From an uncultured Prevotellaceae bacterium (GTDB lineage: Bacteria > Bacteroidota > Bacteroidia > Bacteroidales > Bacteroidaceae): a stretch of 64,000 nucleotides of DNA. Numbering within the stretch: the first letter of the stretch is position 1; each line of letters opens with the position of its first letter. This document shows, piece after piece, positions 35,956-44,852 of this stretch. The notes under the pieces are model-generated. The model made no database searches, had not been told where the DNA came from, and was given only the letters and a program-made list of their open reading frames with translations. The translations under genes were made by a program, and so were the position numbers. Location: assembly GCA_902780635.1 (NCBI GenBank), contig CACZGH010000007.1, forward strand, positions 124,001 through 188,000, read 5' to 3'.

Positions 35956-38151
35956 TTAATCTTCCAAAGTAAAGTCCAACTGCCGCTTTTCGATATTGGC
36001 CCTGGCCACTTTGATGGTGATGGGGTCGCCCAACTGGAACTTATGATGATGACGCCGGCCCACTAAGCAGTAGTTGCGCTCGTCGAAGTCGTAATAGTCA
36101 TCGTCGAGGTCACGCATCGGCACCATACCCTCGCAGTGGTTCTCGTCTATCTCGCAGTAGATACCATACGACTGGATGCCACTGATATGAGCCTTGTAGA
36201 CATTGCCCACCTTGTCGGCCATAAACTCCACCATCTTGTACTTGATGGAGTCGCGCTCAGCGTTGGCAGCGGTCTGCTCCATGTCGCTCGAGTGCTCACA
36301 AAGCTCTTCATAGTGGTCTTTATTGGCACTACGGCCACCCTCCTGATAACGGGTGAGCAAACGGTGCACCATCGTGTCGGGATAACGCCGGATAGGACTG
36401 GTGAAGTGGGTATAGTATTCGAAAGCCAAACCATAATGGCCGATATTATGCACACTGTATTTGGCTTTCATCATAGCCCGCAGTGCCACCGTCTGGATGA
36501 GGTTCTGCTCTCGGCGCCCACTACAATCAGACATCAGCGTGTTGAGGCTCTTAGAGATGGCGCCCTTAGTGCCTGAGGTCTTCAGCTTATAGCCAAATTT
36601 CACCACAAACTCACGCAGGTTCTCCAGTTTGGTGGGGTCGGGAGCGTCATGGATACGATAGGGCAACGTCTTGGCCTTTTGACCTTTCTTCACGCGCCCG
36701 ATGCTCTCTGCCACGGTGCGGTTGGCCAGAAGCATAAACTCCTCTATCAGTTTGTTGGCATCCTTCGACACTTTGAAGTAGCAGCGCACGGGCTTGCCGC
36801 TCTCGTCGATGTCGAAATGCAGCTCCTCACGCTCAAACTTCACGGCACCGTCTCTGAAACGGGCCTCACGCAGACATTTGGCCAGGCGGTCGAGTGTAAT
36901 CAGTTCTGTGGCCAACTCTCCCTTATAACCACCTGGAGGAGGTGGGGGCGCTGGTTGTCCGGTGCCGTCCTTCACGCCATTGGCCTCCAGAATCTGCTGC
37001 ACTTCCTCATAGGCAAAACGGCGGTTGCTGCGGATGATGGTATGCACCAGTCGCCACTGTTTCACTTCGGCTTTGTCGTCCATCTCAAACACCACGCTGT
37101 AGCATAGCTTGTCTTCGTCAGGACGCAACGAACAGATGAAGTTGCATAGACGCTCGGGCAACATCGGTATGGTGCGGTCCACTAGATACACACTGGTGGC
37201 GCGCTTCTGAGCTTCTTTGTCGATAATGGAGTTCTCTTTCACATAGTGTGACACGTCGGCGATGTGTACACCTACTTCCCAGAGGCCATTGTCCATCTTA
37301 CGCACCGACAGGGCATCATCAAAGTCCTTGGCGTCTTTAGGGTCAATGGTGAAGGTGCAGACCTCACGGAAGTCCTCACGCTCCTTGATGTCCTGAGGCG
37401 TGATCTCAGCAGAAATCTTCTCTGCGGCCTCTTCCACATTCTTAGGATACTTGTAGGGCAAACCATACTGCGCCAGGATGGCGTGCATCTCCACCGTGTT
37501 GTCACCAGTCTTTCCAAGTACATCCACCACCTCGCCTATCAAACTCTTCGACTCCTTGCTGGGCCACTGGGTGATACGCACCACGGCTTTGTCGCCGGTC
37601 GTGCCGCCCTTGAGTTTCTTTTTAGGCACCATGATATCATGTACAAAGAGATTGCTCTCAGTCTGTAAGAAAGCGTAGTCGCGCTCCACATGCAACTTGC
37701 CCACAAACGTGTCGCGGGCATGTGAGAGAATATCAGTGACGATGGCTTCTTTGATATGATTGGCGCGACGGGCATTGTACGACACACGCACGCGGTCGCC
37801 GTCAAGGGCAAACATCGAGTTGCGTTCAGCCACAAATACGGGCTTGCCGCCATCATCGGGTATAAAACTGTTCTTGCCGTTGGGCTTACGTCGGAAGATA
37901 CCCTCCTGCACCTGGCCTTTCAGGTTCAGACGGTAAGAGGTGGCCGACACTTTGCTCAGGAAGTCATCCCATGCCAACTCTTCCAATATGTCAACGGCCA
38001 GCATCTTCAATGGGTGGGTGTCAAGATGTAGTGACTTGAATATCTGTTTGAAGGTAAATGTCGATTCTGGCTGAGTCTTAAAAAAACTCACCAGTTCATC
38101 TGTCATTTGGCGTTTGTTCATCCGTTTTCCGCCTTTTTTTCCTTTTCCCAT
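35956..38151 (-). CDS. rnr: Ribonuclease R
   Basis: RNase R is a processive 3'-to-5' exoribonuclease that digests structured RNA. The 731-residue protein has an N-terminal winged-helix region (about 15-75), cold-shock domains (about 85-240) and the RNB catalytic domain with TIDPKDAKDFDDALSV (about 273-288, metal-binding Asp residues). A C-terminal S1 domain follows (about 645-725, GIQSYGIYCEIDENHCEGMV). A proline-rich insert, GQPAPPPPPGG (about residues 400-410), interrupts the RNB domain and is unusual. A lysine-rich start MGKGKKGGKR precedes an alternative ATG at residue 11. Confidence 0.95.
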   Translation of the reverse strand: MGKGKKGGKRMNKRQMTDELVSFFKTQPESTFTFKQIFKSLHLDTHPLKMLAVDILEELAWDDFLSKVSATSYRLNLKGQVQEGIFRRKPNGKNSFIPDDGGKPVFVAERNSMFALDGDRVRVSYNARRANHIKEAIVTDILSHARDTFVGKLHVERDYAFLQTESNLFVHDIMVPKKKLKGGTTGDKAVVRITQWPSKESKSLIGEVVDVLGKTGDNTVEMHAILAQYGLPYKYPKNVEEAAEKISAEITPQDIKEREDFREVCTFTIDPKDAKDFDDALSVRKMDNGLWEVGVHIADVSHYVKENSIIDKEAQKRATSVYLVDRTIPMLPERLCNFICSLRPDEDKLCYSVVFEMDDKAEVKQWRLVHTIIRSNRRFAYEEVQQILEANGVKDGTGQPAPPPPPGGYKGELATELITLDRLAKCLREARFRDGAVKFEREELHFDIDESGKPVRCYFKVSKDANKLIEEFMLLANRTVAESIGRVKKGQKAKTLPYRIHDAPDPTKLENLREFVVKFGYKLKTSGTKGAISKSLNTLMSDCSGRREQNLIQTVALRAMMKAKYSVHNIGHYGLAFEYYTHFTSPIRRYPDTMVHRLLTRYQEGGRSANKDHYEELCEHSSDMEQTAANAERDSIKYKMVEFMADKVGNVYKAHISGIQSYGIYCEIDENHCEGMVPMRDLDDDYYDFDERNYCLVGRRHHHKFQLGDPITIKVARANIEKRQLDFTLED

Positions 38152-38271
38152 AGTATATCATTTTTAAAGTTTCAGCATATCTCTATCCATTAGGTTTGAA
38201 GTAAAAAACCTACAATAAAAAGTAAAGTCTTTACGACTCTCTTCCAACTCCTCAACACTTTCATGTTGTTG

Positions 38272-38303
38272 TTTGCAAATTAACAAAATTATTACTAACT
38301 TTG
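38272..38303 (+). promoter_or_regulatory. Consensus promoter of epimerase-PAP2 unit
   Basis: TTTG (38272-38275), 20 bp, TAACTTTG (38296-38303). This is a perfect Bacteroidetes promoter, 48 bp before the start codon, in the 200-bp gap divergent from rnr. Confidence 0.8.
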
Positions 38304-38351
38304 CAAGCAATTTTGCGTAAAAAATAGCAGATTCACACGTATCAACCCATC

Positions 38352-39359
38352 ATGGAGAGAATTTTAGTCACCGGAGCCAGCGGCTTTATCGGTAGTTTCA
38401 TCGTCGAGGAGGCGCTAAGGCGTGGCATGGAGGTATGGGCCGCCATGCGAAAGACCAGCAGCAAGGCTTTCCTGCAGGATCAACGTATACACTTCATACA
38501 ACTTGACCTGGCCGATGAAGGAAAACTCACAGAACAGCTCAATGGGATGCATTTCGACTATGTGGTGCATGCTGCCGGTGTGACCAAATGCCTCCATGAA
38601 GAAGATTTCCACCGCGTCAACACCATCGGCACACAGCACCTGGTCAACGCCATCATGGCCTGTGGCATGAAGCTGCGACGCTTCGTCTACCTCAGTTCTC
38701 TGAGCATCTTTGGCCCTGTCCACGAACAGCAACCCTATCAGGAGATACGCGACACAGACACACCACAGCCCAACACGGCATATGGACGGAGCAAACTGGC
38801 TGCAGAGCAGTGGCTCGACAGCCTGGCCGACCAAGGAGTCCAACTGCCATACGTCATCCTGCGCCCCACAGGGGTCTACGGTCCACGTGAGCGCGACTAC
38901 TTCATGATGGCCAAGAGCATCAGCCAGCATGTAGACTTCTCTGTGGGCTTCAAACAGCAGGACATTACTTTTGTCTATGTCACCGATGTGGTACAAGCGG
39001 TCTTCCTCGCTCTCGACCACGGCAAGACCGGACGCAAGTATTTCTTGAGCGATGGGCAGGTTTACCAGTCAAGAGCTTTCAGCGACTGTCTGCAACAAGC
39101 CCTCGGCCATCCCTGGCTGCTGCGCGTCAAAGCCCCCCTATGGCTGCTGCGCATCGTGACATGCTGCGGCGAGTACTGGGGTAAGCTTACCGGCAAAATC
39201 ACTGCCCTCAACAACGACAAATACCATATCCTTCGGCAGCGTAACTGGCGCTGCGACATCACTCCCGCCATCCGCGACTTAGGCTATCACCCAGAAGTAC
39301 AACTGGAGGAGGGCGTACGCCGCTCCGTCGCATGGTACCAAGAAAATCATTGGCTATAA
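38352..39359 (+). CDS. NAD(P)-dependent epimerase/dehydratase family (extended SDR), ceramide-reductase-like
   Basis: This 335-residue extended short-chain dehydrogenase has the Rossmann motif GASGFIGSFIVEEALRRG (8-25) and the catalytic YGRSK with upstream Ser (SSLSIFG). ILRPTGVYGPRERDYF is typical of sugar-nucleotide epimerases, but also of bacterial ceramide reductase (CerR), which is annotated the same way. Its neighbour, 37 bp downstream, looks like an inositol-phosphoceramide synthase, and MIPS lies beyond. I therefore infer reduction of 3-oxo-ceramide as the likelier role. The sequence alone does not exclude a sugar epimerase. Confidence 0.75.
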   Translation: MERILVTGASGFIGSFIVEEALRRGMEVWAAMRKTSSKAFLQDQRIHFIQLDLADEGKLTEQLNGMHFDYVVHAAGVTKCLHEEDFHRVNTIGTQHLVNAIMACGMKLRRFVYLSSLSIFGPVHEQQPYQEIRDTDTPQPNTAYGRSKLAAEQWLDSLADQGVQLPYVILRPTGVYGPRERDYFMMAKSISQHVDFSVGFKQQDITFVYVTDVVQAVFLALDHGKTGRKYFLSDGQVYQSRAFSDCLQQALGHPWLLRVKAPLWLLRIVTCCGEYWGKLTGKITALNNDKYHILRQRNWRCDITPAIRDLGYHPEVQLEEGVRRSVAWYQENHWL

Positions 39360-39396
39360 CCGAACACCCAAAAGCGAACCCCGAATCCCAATACCC

Positions 39397-40359
39397 ATGC
39401 TCAAAGCCTTCTTTGCACTCGAGAAAAAACCCACCCGCGGACTCTTATCCTACGAGTGGGTGGTTCTGGCTTACCTGACAGGCACCATGACGATGGTGCT
39501 CTTCATGTACACTGAGTTGCCCCATGCCGATAGCATGATCAGTGGCAGACTACGCATCCTCGCCATCACACTGGCGCTATGGGGTGTCTACCGCATGATT
39601 CCATGCAAAGCCATCAAAGCAGTGAGAGCCATCGTACAGATGGCGTTGCTCAGTTGGTGGTACCCTGACATCTTCGAACTCAACCGCCTCTTTCCCAACC
39701 TCGACCATCTCTTCGCCACATGGGAACAGATGCTCTTCGGCTGTCAGCCGGCTTTGCTCTTCCCTCAAGTCTGCGACAACTGGGTGTTCAGCGAACTGAT
39801 GTGCCTGGGCTATACTTGCTATTATCCGCTCATGGCCGTGGTGGCCGCCTATTACCTGTTCTTCCGCAACCAGGAGTTTGACCGCATTGCTTATATCATC
39901 CTCGGCACATTCTTCATTCACTATGTCATCTTCATCTGCCTGCCTGTCACCGGACCGCAGTATTATTATCAGGCAGTGGGGATGGATGATATCGCTCAAG
40001 GCATTTTCCCCAACCTCCATGACTATTTCAACCTCCACCAGGAGCGCATGGACTGCCCAGGCTACAGCGGAGGATTCTTCTACTCCATGGTCGACTCGGC
40101 GCATGATGCCGGGGAACGGCCCGTGGCTGCTTTCCCCAGCAGTCATGTCAGCGTCTGTGTGGTCTTGATGATCTTAGCGTGGAAAAGCCGCAGCAAGGCT
40201 TTGTTTTACATCCTCCTGCCCTTCGCCATCCTACTCTTCTTCTCCACTGTCTACATCCGTGCCCACTACGCCATCGATGCCCTCGCAGGCCTCGTCAGCG
40301 GTCTGCTGTGCTACATGGTTCTAAGCACCCCTAGTCGGACAGAGAAGAGAAAAAAATAG
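39397..40359 (+). CDS. PAP2-superfamily, AUR1-like inositol phosphoceramide synthase candidate
   Basis: This 320-residue membrane protein has about six hydrophobic helices (23-45, 50-70, 130-150, 160-185, 248-290, 295-310). The phosphatidic-acid-phosphatase-type active site is visible as AAFPSSHVS (about 244-252) and RAHYAIDALAG (about 287-297), with the catalytic His pair. This arrangement matches fungal AUR1 and kinetoplastid sphingolipid synthases, which transfer phosphoinositol to ceramide. Gene context (CerR-like upstream, inositol-phosphate synthase convergent) supports that function. A plain lipid phosphatase is the alternative. Confidence 0.75.
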   Translation: MLKAFFALEKKPTRGLLSYEWVVLAYLTGTMTMVLFMYTELPHADSMISGRLRILAITLALWGVYRMIPCKAIKAVRAIVQMALLSWWYPDIFELNRLFPNLDHLFATWEQMLFGCQPALLFPQVCDNWVFSELMCLGYTCYYPLMAVVAAYYLFFRNQEFDRIAYIILGTFFIHYVIFICLPVTGPQYYYQAVGMDDIAQGIFPNLHDYFNLHQERMDCPGYSGGFFYSMVDSAHDAGERPVAAFPSSHVSVCVVLMILAWKSRSKALFYILLPFAILLFFSTVYIRAHYAIDALAGLVSGLLCYMVLSTPSRTEKRKK

Positions 40360-40413
40360 GGCATTTGCCTTTCATTAGATGCCTTCTTGGTCATCTCTCG
40401 AAAAGCAAATGCC
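40360..40413. terminator. Hairpin between convergent PAP2 and MIPS genes
   Basis: GGCATTTGC (40360-40368) pairs with GCAAATGCC (40405-40413), extendable to 14 bp with one mismatch. It probably terminates both convergent transcripts. Confidence 0.5.
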
Positions 40414-40454
40414 GAAAATCAGATGCTATTCTACTGTAACTAGCGGAAGTGGCG

Positions 40455-41762
40455 TTAGTCCACCTCTTCGTCACCTTCGTAGCCGCCCATCTCACGGATG
40501 GCGTTCTTCAGCATGGTGTGCTGGCGGTAGAGATGGTTGACGGCTTCCTCACCCTTCGTATAGTCGTGCATCGGACTCTTAAGGAAGAAACTCAGGAAGC
40601 GCTGGATGCCATAACGACCAGCGCGTGCGGCCAGGTCGATGAGCAAACAGAGGTCGAGGCACACAGGAGCGGCGAGGATGGAGTCGCGGCAGAGGAAGTT
40701 GATCTTGATCTGCATGGGATAGCCCATCCAGCCGAAGATGTCAATATTGTCCCAGCTCTCTTTGTTGTCATTGCGCGGAGGATAATAGTTGATGCGCACC
40801 TTATGGTAGTAGTCATCGTAAAGGTCGGGCTGCTCGTCGGCTTTCAGGATGGTCTCCAAGGTCGAGAGTTTCGACACTTCCTTCGTACGGAAGTTGGCAG
40901 GCTCGTCAAGTACCAGACCGTCACGGTTGCCCAGGATATTGGTTGAGAACCAACCGTTCAGACCCAGACAGCGTGTACTGATGATCGGGGCGAAACCTGA
41001 CTTCACCAATGTCTGGCCTGTCTTAAAGTCCTTGCCGGCAATGGGCAGACGGGTCTGCTCAGCCATCTGCCACATCGCGGGGATGTCGACAGTGGTATTG
41101 GGGGCTCCCATCACAAAGGGTGCGCCCTCGGCCAGTGCGGCGTAGGCATAGCACATCGATGGGGCGATATGCTCACGGTCGTCGGCTTTCATTGCGGCCT
41201 CCAAGGCTTCAAGGGTGCCATGCACTTGCTCATCAACAGGCACATAAATCTCAGTCGACGCAGCCCAAAGCACCACGATTCTCTCACACTGTTTCTCTGC
41301 CTTGAAACGGCGGATGTCTTCCCGCAACTGCTCCACCATGTCCCAGCGGGTCTTGCAGTCTTTTACATGGTCGCCATCCAGACGTTTGGCGAAGTTTTTG
41401 TCAAAAGCGGCGGTCATCGGCACAATCTGTTCCAGTTCGTCACGCACTGGGTCGATGTCCTCTTTTTTTAGCACTTCTGCATAGACCGCTGACTGATAGG
41501 CATTCTGGGGATAGAGGTCCCAGCATCCAAAGACGATGTCGTCGAGACCGGCCATCGGCACAATCTCTGAATACTTCAGATACTTCTTGTCTGCTCCCTT
41601 TCCCACACGTATGCAATCATACTGAGTCATCGAGCCTACTGGTTTGGCAAGACCTTTGCGTGCCATCAGCACACCGGCCATAAAGGTCGTGGCCACGGCA
41701 CCGTTGCCCACCACCAATATGCCGAGTTTTCCACTTGCCGGCTTTACATTTTCTTTTCCCAT
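40455..41762 (-). CDS. Inositol-3-phosphate synthase (MIPS)
   Basis: MIPS converts glucose 6-phosphate to 1D-myo-inositol 3-phosphate with bound NAD+, the first committed step of inositol synthesis. The 435-residue protein shows the dinucleotide motif VVGNGAVATTFMAGV (17-31), the mid-protein VVLWAASTEIYVP and GAPNTTVDIP. The catalytic-domain motifs are IAGKDFKTGQTLVKSG (active-site Lys) and GLNGWFSTNILGNRDG. It lies 13 bp after metY on the same strand, so inositol and methionine synthesis genes probably share a transcript. It converges on the AUR1-like gene. Inositol is rare in bacteria and here points to inositol lipids. Confidence 0.93.
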   Translation of the reverse strand: MGKENVKPASGKLGILVVGNGAVATTFMAGVLMARKGLAKPVGSMTQYDCIRVGKGADKKYLKYSEIVPMAGLDDIVFGCWDLYPQNAYQSAVYAEVLKKEDIDPVRDELEQIVPMTAAFDKNFAKRLDGDHVKDCKTRWDMVEQLREDIRRFKAEKQCERIVVLWAASTEIYVPVDEQVHGTLEALEAAMKADDREHIAPSMCYAYAALAEGAPFVMGAPNTTVDIPAMWQMAEQTRLPIAGKDFKTGQTLVKSGFAPIISTRCLGLNGWFSTNILGNRDGLVLDEPANFRTKEVSKLSTLETILKADEQPDLYDDYYHKVRINYYPPRNDNKESWDNIDIFGWMGYPMQIKINFLCRDSILAAPVCLDLCLLIDLAARAGRYGIQRFLSFFLKSPMHDYTKGEEAVNHLYRQHTMLKNAIREMGGYEGDEEVD

Positions 41763-41775
41763 TTTTCTTAGATTT

Positions 41776-43059
41776 TTAATTGGTATTTAGTGCTTGTCTG
41801 ATATCGTCCAGTATGTCCTCCACATCTTCAATACCCACCGACAGACGAATCAAGTCGGGGGCGACACCTGCCTCGCGCAACTGTTCATCAGAGAGTTGGC
41901 GGTGAGTGTGACTGGCAGGATGGAGCACGCAGGTGCGCGCATCAGCCACATGGGTCACGATATTGATCATCTTCAGCGAGTCCATAAAGCGGATGGCCGT
42001 CTCACGGGTGCCTTTCAGACCGAAGGCGATCACGCCACACGACCCATTGGGCAGGTATTTCTGACCACGCTCGTAATGGGGGTCGTCTTTCAAGCCACAG
42101 TAGCGTACCCATGCCACACGTGGGTCATCGTGCAGGAACTCTGCCACCCGCTGGGCGTTGGCACAGTGTTGGCGCATACGCAGATGCAGTGTTTGCAGAC
42201 CCAGGTTCAGCAGGAAAGAGTTCTGAGGGGCCGGGATGCTGCCAAGGTCGCGCATCAACTGTGCCACCAATTTGGTGGTGTAACCCATCTTGCCGAAGGC
42301 TTTCACATAGGTGAGACCATGATACGACTCATCGGGAGTGGTCAGTCCGGGGAATTTCTCCGCATGGGCCATCCAGTCAAAATTTCCGCTGTCCACCACG
42401 GCACCGCCCACTTGTGTGGCCATACCGTCCATATATTTTGTGGTAGAATGGGTCACAATATCAGCGCCCCACTCAAAAGGACGACAGTTGATAGGGGTGG
42501 CGAAGGTATTGTCTACAATCAGGGGGACACCCATGCGATGGGCGACACGGGCAAATTTCTCGATGTCGAGCACGGCGCAACCGGGGTTGGAGATAGTCTC
42601 GCCAAACAACACCTTCGTGTTGGGGCGGAAAGCCTGCTCAATCTCCTCCTCGCTGGCCTCGGGCGACACAAAGGTGCAGTCGATACCGAGTTTCTTGAGC
42701 GTCACGCCGAAGAGGTTGTACGTCCCGCCATAGATCTCGTTGGAGGTCACAATATGGTCACCGGCCTCGCAGATATTAAAAATGGCATAGAAATTGGCAG
42801 CCTGGCCGCTAGAAGTGAGCACACACCCCACTCCACCTTCCAAGGCGGCAATCTTCGAAGCCACCGCATCATTGGTGGGATTCTGAAGACGGGTATAGAA
42901 ATAGCCTTCTTTCTTCAAGTCGAAGAGCTGAGCCATCTCGTCGGAGTCATCGTATTTAAAGGTAGTGCTCTGAATGATCGGCAACTCAATTGGTTCGCCG
43001 TTTTTTGCATGATATCCCGCATGTACACACAGCGAGGATATCCTCAGTTTTTTATCCAT
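41776..43059 (-). CDS. metY: O-acetylhomoserine aminocarboxypropyltransferase (sulfhydrylase)
   Basis: This PLP enzyme makes homocysteine (or methionine) directly from O-acetylhomoserine and sulfide (or methanethiol). The 427-residue length fits MetY rather than the shorter cystathionine enzymes. PLP-site features include GYFYTRLQNPTNDA, TSSGQAANF, DNTFATPINCRP, the lysine motif HSTTKYMDG and the C-terminal RLSVGIEDVEDIL. The start at MDKKLRISSLCVHAGYH is preferred over 14 extra upstream residues. No SAM riboswitch was recognised in the leader. It is followed closely by MIPS. Confidence 0.93.
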   Translation of the reverse strand: MDKKLRISSLCVHAGYHAKNGEPIELPIIQSTTFKYDDSDEMAQLFDLKKEGYFYTRLQNPTNDAVASKIAALEGGVGCVLTSSGQAANFYAIFNICEAGDHIVTSNEIYGGTYNLFGVTLKKLGIDCTFVSPEASEEEIEQAFRPNTKVLFGETISNPGCAVLDIEKFARVAHRMGVPLIVDNTFATPINCRPFEWGADIVTHSTTKYMDGMATQVGGAVVDSGNFDWMAHAEKFPGLTTPDESYHGLTYVKAFGKMGYTTKLVAQLMRDLGSIPAPQNSFLLNLGLQTLHLRMRQHCANAQRVAEFLHDDPRVAWVRYCGLKDDPHYERGQKYLPNGSCGVIAFGLKGTRETAIRFMDSLKMINIVTHVADARTCVLHPASHTHRQLSDEQLREAGVAPDLIRLSVGIEDVEDILDDIRQALNTN

Positions 43060-43345
43060 GATTGTTTTTGTTAAAGTTTGCAGTTCTCTATTTTCCCCCA
43101 CCTTTCATTTCCCATCCTCTCATTTTTTTCATCTCCCATCCTCTCATTCTTCATCTCTCAGTTTTCATCTTTCATCTTCTTATCTTCAATGAGTGATAAA
43201 TAGTCAGAAAAACATCATTTTTACTATCAATCTGCAAAATAAGCCATTTTTTCTGACATATGCAAGTTTTTACCTCTATGAGTGAAAAAGTTAATCATTT
43301 TGAAACAATATGAACGATGATTGATGACTTTTGGGGCTTGCTGAA
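43060..43345. other. Intergenic stretch upstream of metY
   Basis: There is no gene here. Pyrimidine-rich low-complexity sequence (TCATCTCCCATCCTCTCATT-like words, about 43104-43190) is followed by A/T-rich sequence leading into the 83-bp repeat array. A weak minus-strand reading frame covering this gap follows the repeats and is not credible. Confidence 0.6.
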
Positions 43346-43513
43346 GCCACTTTGTGGCGAAGTTACTGCCACTCGGGATAAGAAAAGAATAAATTCTTTT
43401 CGTTCTCCACTCGTTTTTCCGTATAACTTTGCCACTTTGTGGCGAAGTTACTGTCACTCGGGATAAGAAAAGAATGAATTCTTTTCGTTCTCCACTCGTT
43501 TTTCCGTAACTTT
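43346..43513 (+). repeat. Tandem 83/85-bp repeat carrying promoter -7 boxes
   Basis: Two tandem copies (43346-43430, 85 bp; 43431-43513, 83 bp) differ by two substitutions and a 2-bp indel. Each copy holds GCCAC-TTT-GTGGC, which with flanking GTAACTT/AAGTTAC forms a 29-bp imperfect hairpin. Each also holds a second palindrome around GAATGAATTC and ends in TAACTTT. The -7 boxes TAACTTTG (43424-43431 and 43507-43514) are 83 bp apart and both point at miaB. A diverged relative lies at 62715-62805. Confidence 0.9.
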
Positions 43514-43532
43514 GCACTCAAATTGGGAAAAA

Positions 43533-44849
43533 ATGAAAAAACTATATATTGAAACCTACGGATGCCAGATGAACGTGGCAGACAGCGAGGTAGTAGCCTC
43601 CATCATGCAAATGGCCGGATATGAGGTTTGTGACAACATAGAGGAGGCCGACGCCGTCTTCCTCAACACATGCTCTGTGCGTGAAAACGCAGAAAATAAA
43701 ATCTACCGCCGTCTTGAAGCATTACATGCCGAGACACGCAAAGGGCATCATCTCATCTTAGGAGTCCTGGGCTGTATGGCTGAGCGTGTGAAAGACGAGC
43801 TGCTCACCAATCATCATGCCGACTTGGTGGCGGGACCTGACTCCTATCTCAACCTGCCCGACCTCATCGCACAGGCAGAGATGGGACAAAAAGCCATCAA
43901 CATACGTCTCTCCACCACTGAGACCTACCGCGACATCGTGCCACAACGCATTGGCGCCAACCGCATCAGCGGCTTCGTAAGCATCATGCGCGGCTGCAAC
44001 AACTTCTGCCACTACTGCATCGTACCCTACACCCGTGGACGTGAGCGCTCACGCGACATGGAGAGCATCCTGCGTGAGGTCAAAGACCTCAGAGACAAAG
44101 GGTTCAAAGAGGTGACACTGCTCGGACAGAATGTCAACTCCTACCATTTCACCGATAGCGGTAAGGACATCGGGTTCCCACAACTGTTGCGCACCGTGGC
44201 GGAGGCTGTGCCCGACATGCGGGTGCGATTCACCACCTCACACCCCAAGGACATGAGCGACGAGACACTCCACGTCATCGCCGACATACCTAACGTGTGC
44301 CGACACATCCATCTGCCGGTGCAGAGCGGCAGCGACCGCATCCTGCGCCTCATGAACCGCAAATACACTCGTGAATGGTATCTCGGCCGTGTCGACGCCA
44401 TCCGGCGCATCATCCCCGACTGTGGTCTCTCCACTGACATCTTTGTGGGTTACCATAGCGAGACGGAGGAGGACCACCAACTCTCGCTCTCACTCATGCG
44501 CGAGGTGGGCTACGACTCTGCTTTTATGTTCAAATATAGCGAGCGACCAGGCACTTACGCCGCACAGCACCTACCCGACGACGTGCCGGAGGAAGTGAAA
44601 ATACGGCGTCTTAACGAGCTCATCCAACTGCAGACAGAGCTCTCGGCCATCGCCAACCGCCGTGATGTGGGCAAAACCTTCGATGTCCTCGTCGAGGGCT
44701 TCAGTAAGCGCTCCCGTGCCCAACTCATGGGTCGCACAGAACAAAACAAGGCCGTCGTCTTCGACCGTGGCGACCACCACATCGGAGACATCGTCCGCGT
44801 CATGATCTCCTCGTCCACCAGTGCCACTCTCTTAGCTCACCCTATCTAA
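43533..44849 (+). CDS. miaB: tRNA-2-methylthio-N6-dimethylallyladenosine synthase MiaB
   Basis: MiaB is a radical-SAM enzyme that adds a methylthio group to i6A37 in tRNAs reading U-starting codons. The 438-residue protein has the N-terminal MTTase domain with three cluster cysteines (TYGCQMN at 8-14, NTCSVRE, LGCMAER), the radical-SAM motif CNNFCHYCIVPYTRGRERSR and a C-terminal TRAM domain (about 370-435). ATG at 43533 is chosen; an upstream TTG would lie in the repeat. Promoters are supplied by the preceding 83-bp repeats. Downstream is an array of TCTAGA units. Confidence 0.97.
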   Translation: MKKLYIETYGCQMNVADSEVVASIMQMAGYEVCDNIEEADAVFLNTCSVRENAENKIYRRLEALHAETRKGHHLILGVLGCMAERVKDELLTNHHADLVAGPDSYLNLPDLIAQAEMGQKAINIRLSTTETYRDIVPQRIGANRISGFVSIMRGCNNFCHYCIVPYTRGRERSRDMESILREVKDLRDKGFKEVTLLGQNVNSYHFTDSGKDIGFPQLLRTVAEAVPDMRVRFTTSHPKDMSDETLHVIADIPNVCRHIHLPVQSGSDRILRLMNRKYTREWYLGRVDAIRRIIPDCGLSTDIFVGYHSETEEDHQLSLSLMREVGYDSAFMFKYSERPGTYAAQHLPDDVPEEVKIRRLNELIQLQTELSAIANRRDVGKTFDVLVEGFSKRSRAQLMGRTEQNKAVVFDRGDHHIGDIVRVMISSSTSATLLAHPI

Positions 44850-44852
44850 AAA

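Noticed and set aside
43060-43345. SAM riboswitch in front of metY
   Set aside because: No SAM-I or SAM-II type conserved core was recognisable. The leader is low-complexity pyrimidine sequence. A covariance-model search would settle it.
43227-43517. Minus-strand ORF with an internal duplicated RVTVTSPQSGKVIRKNEWRT-like segment
   Set aside because: The duplicated protein segment is simply the translation of the tandem 83/85-bp DNA repeat.
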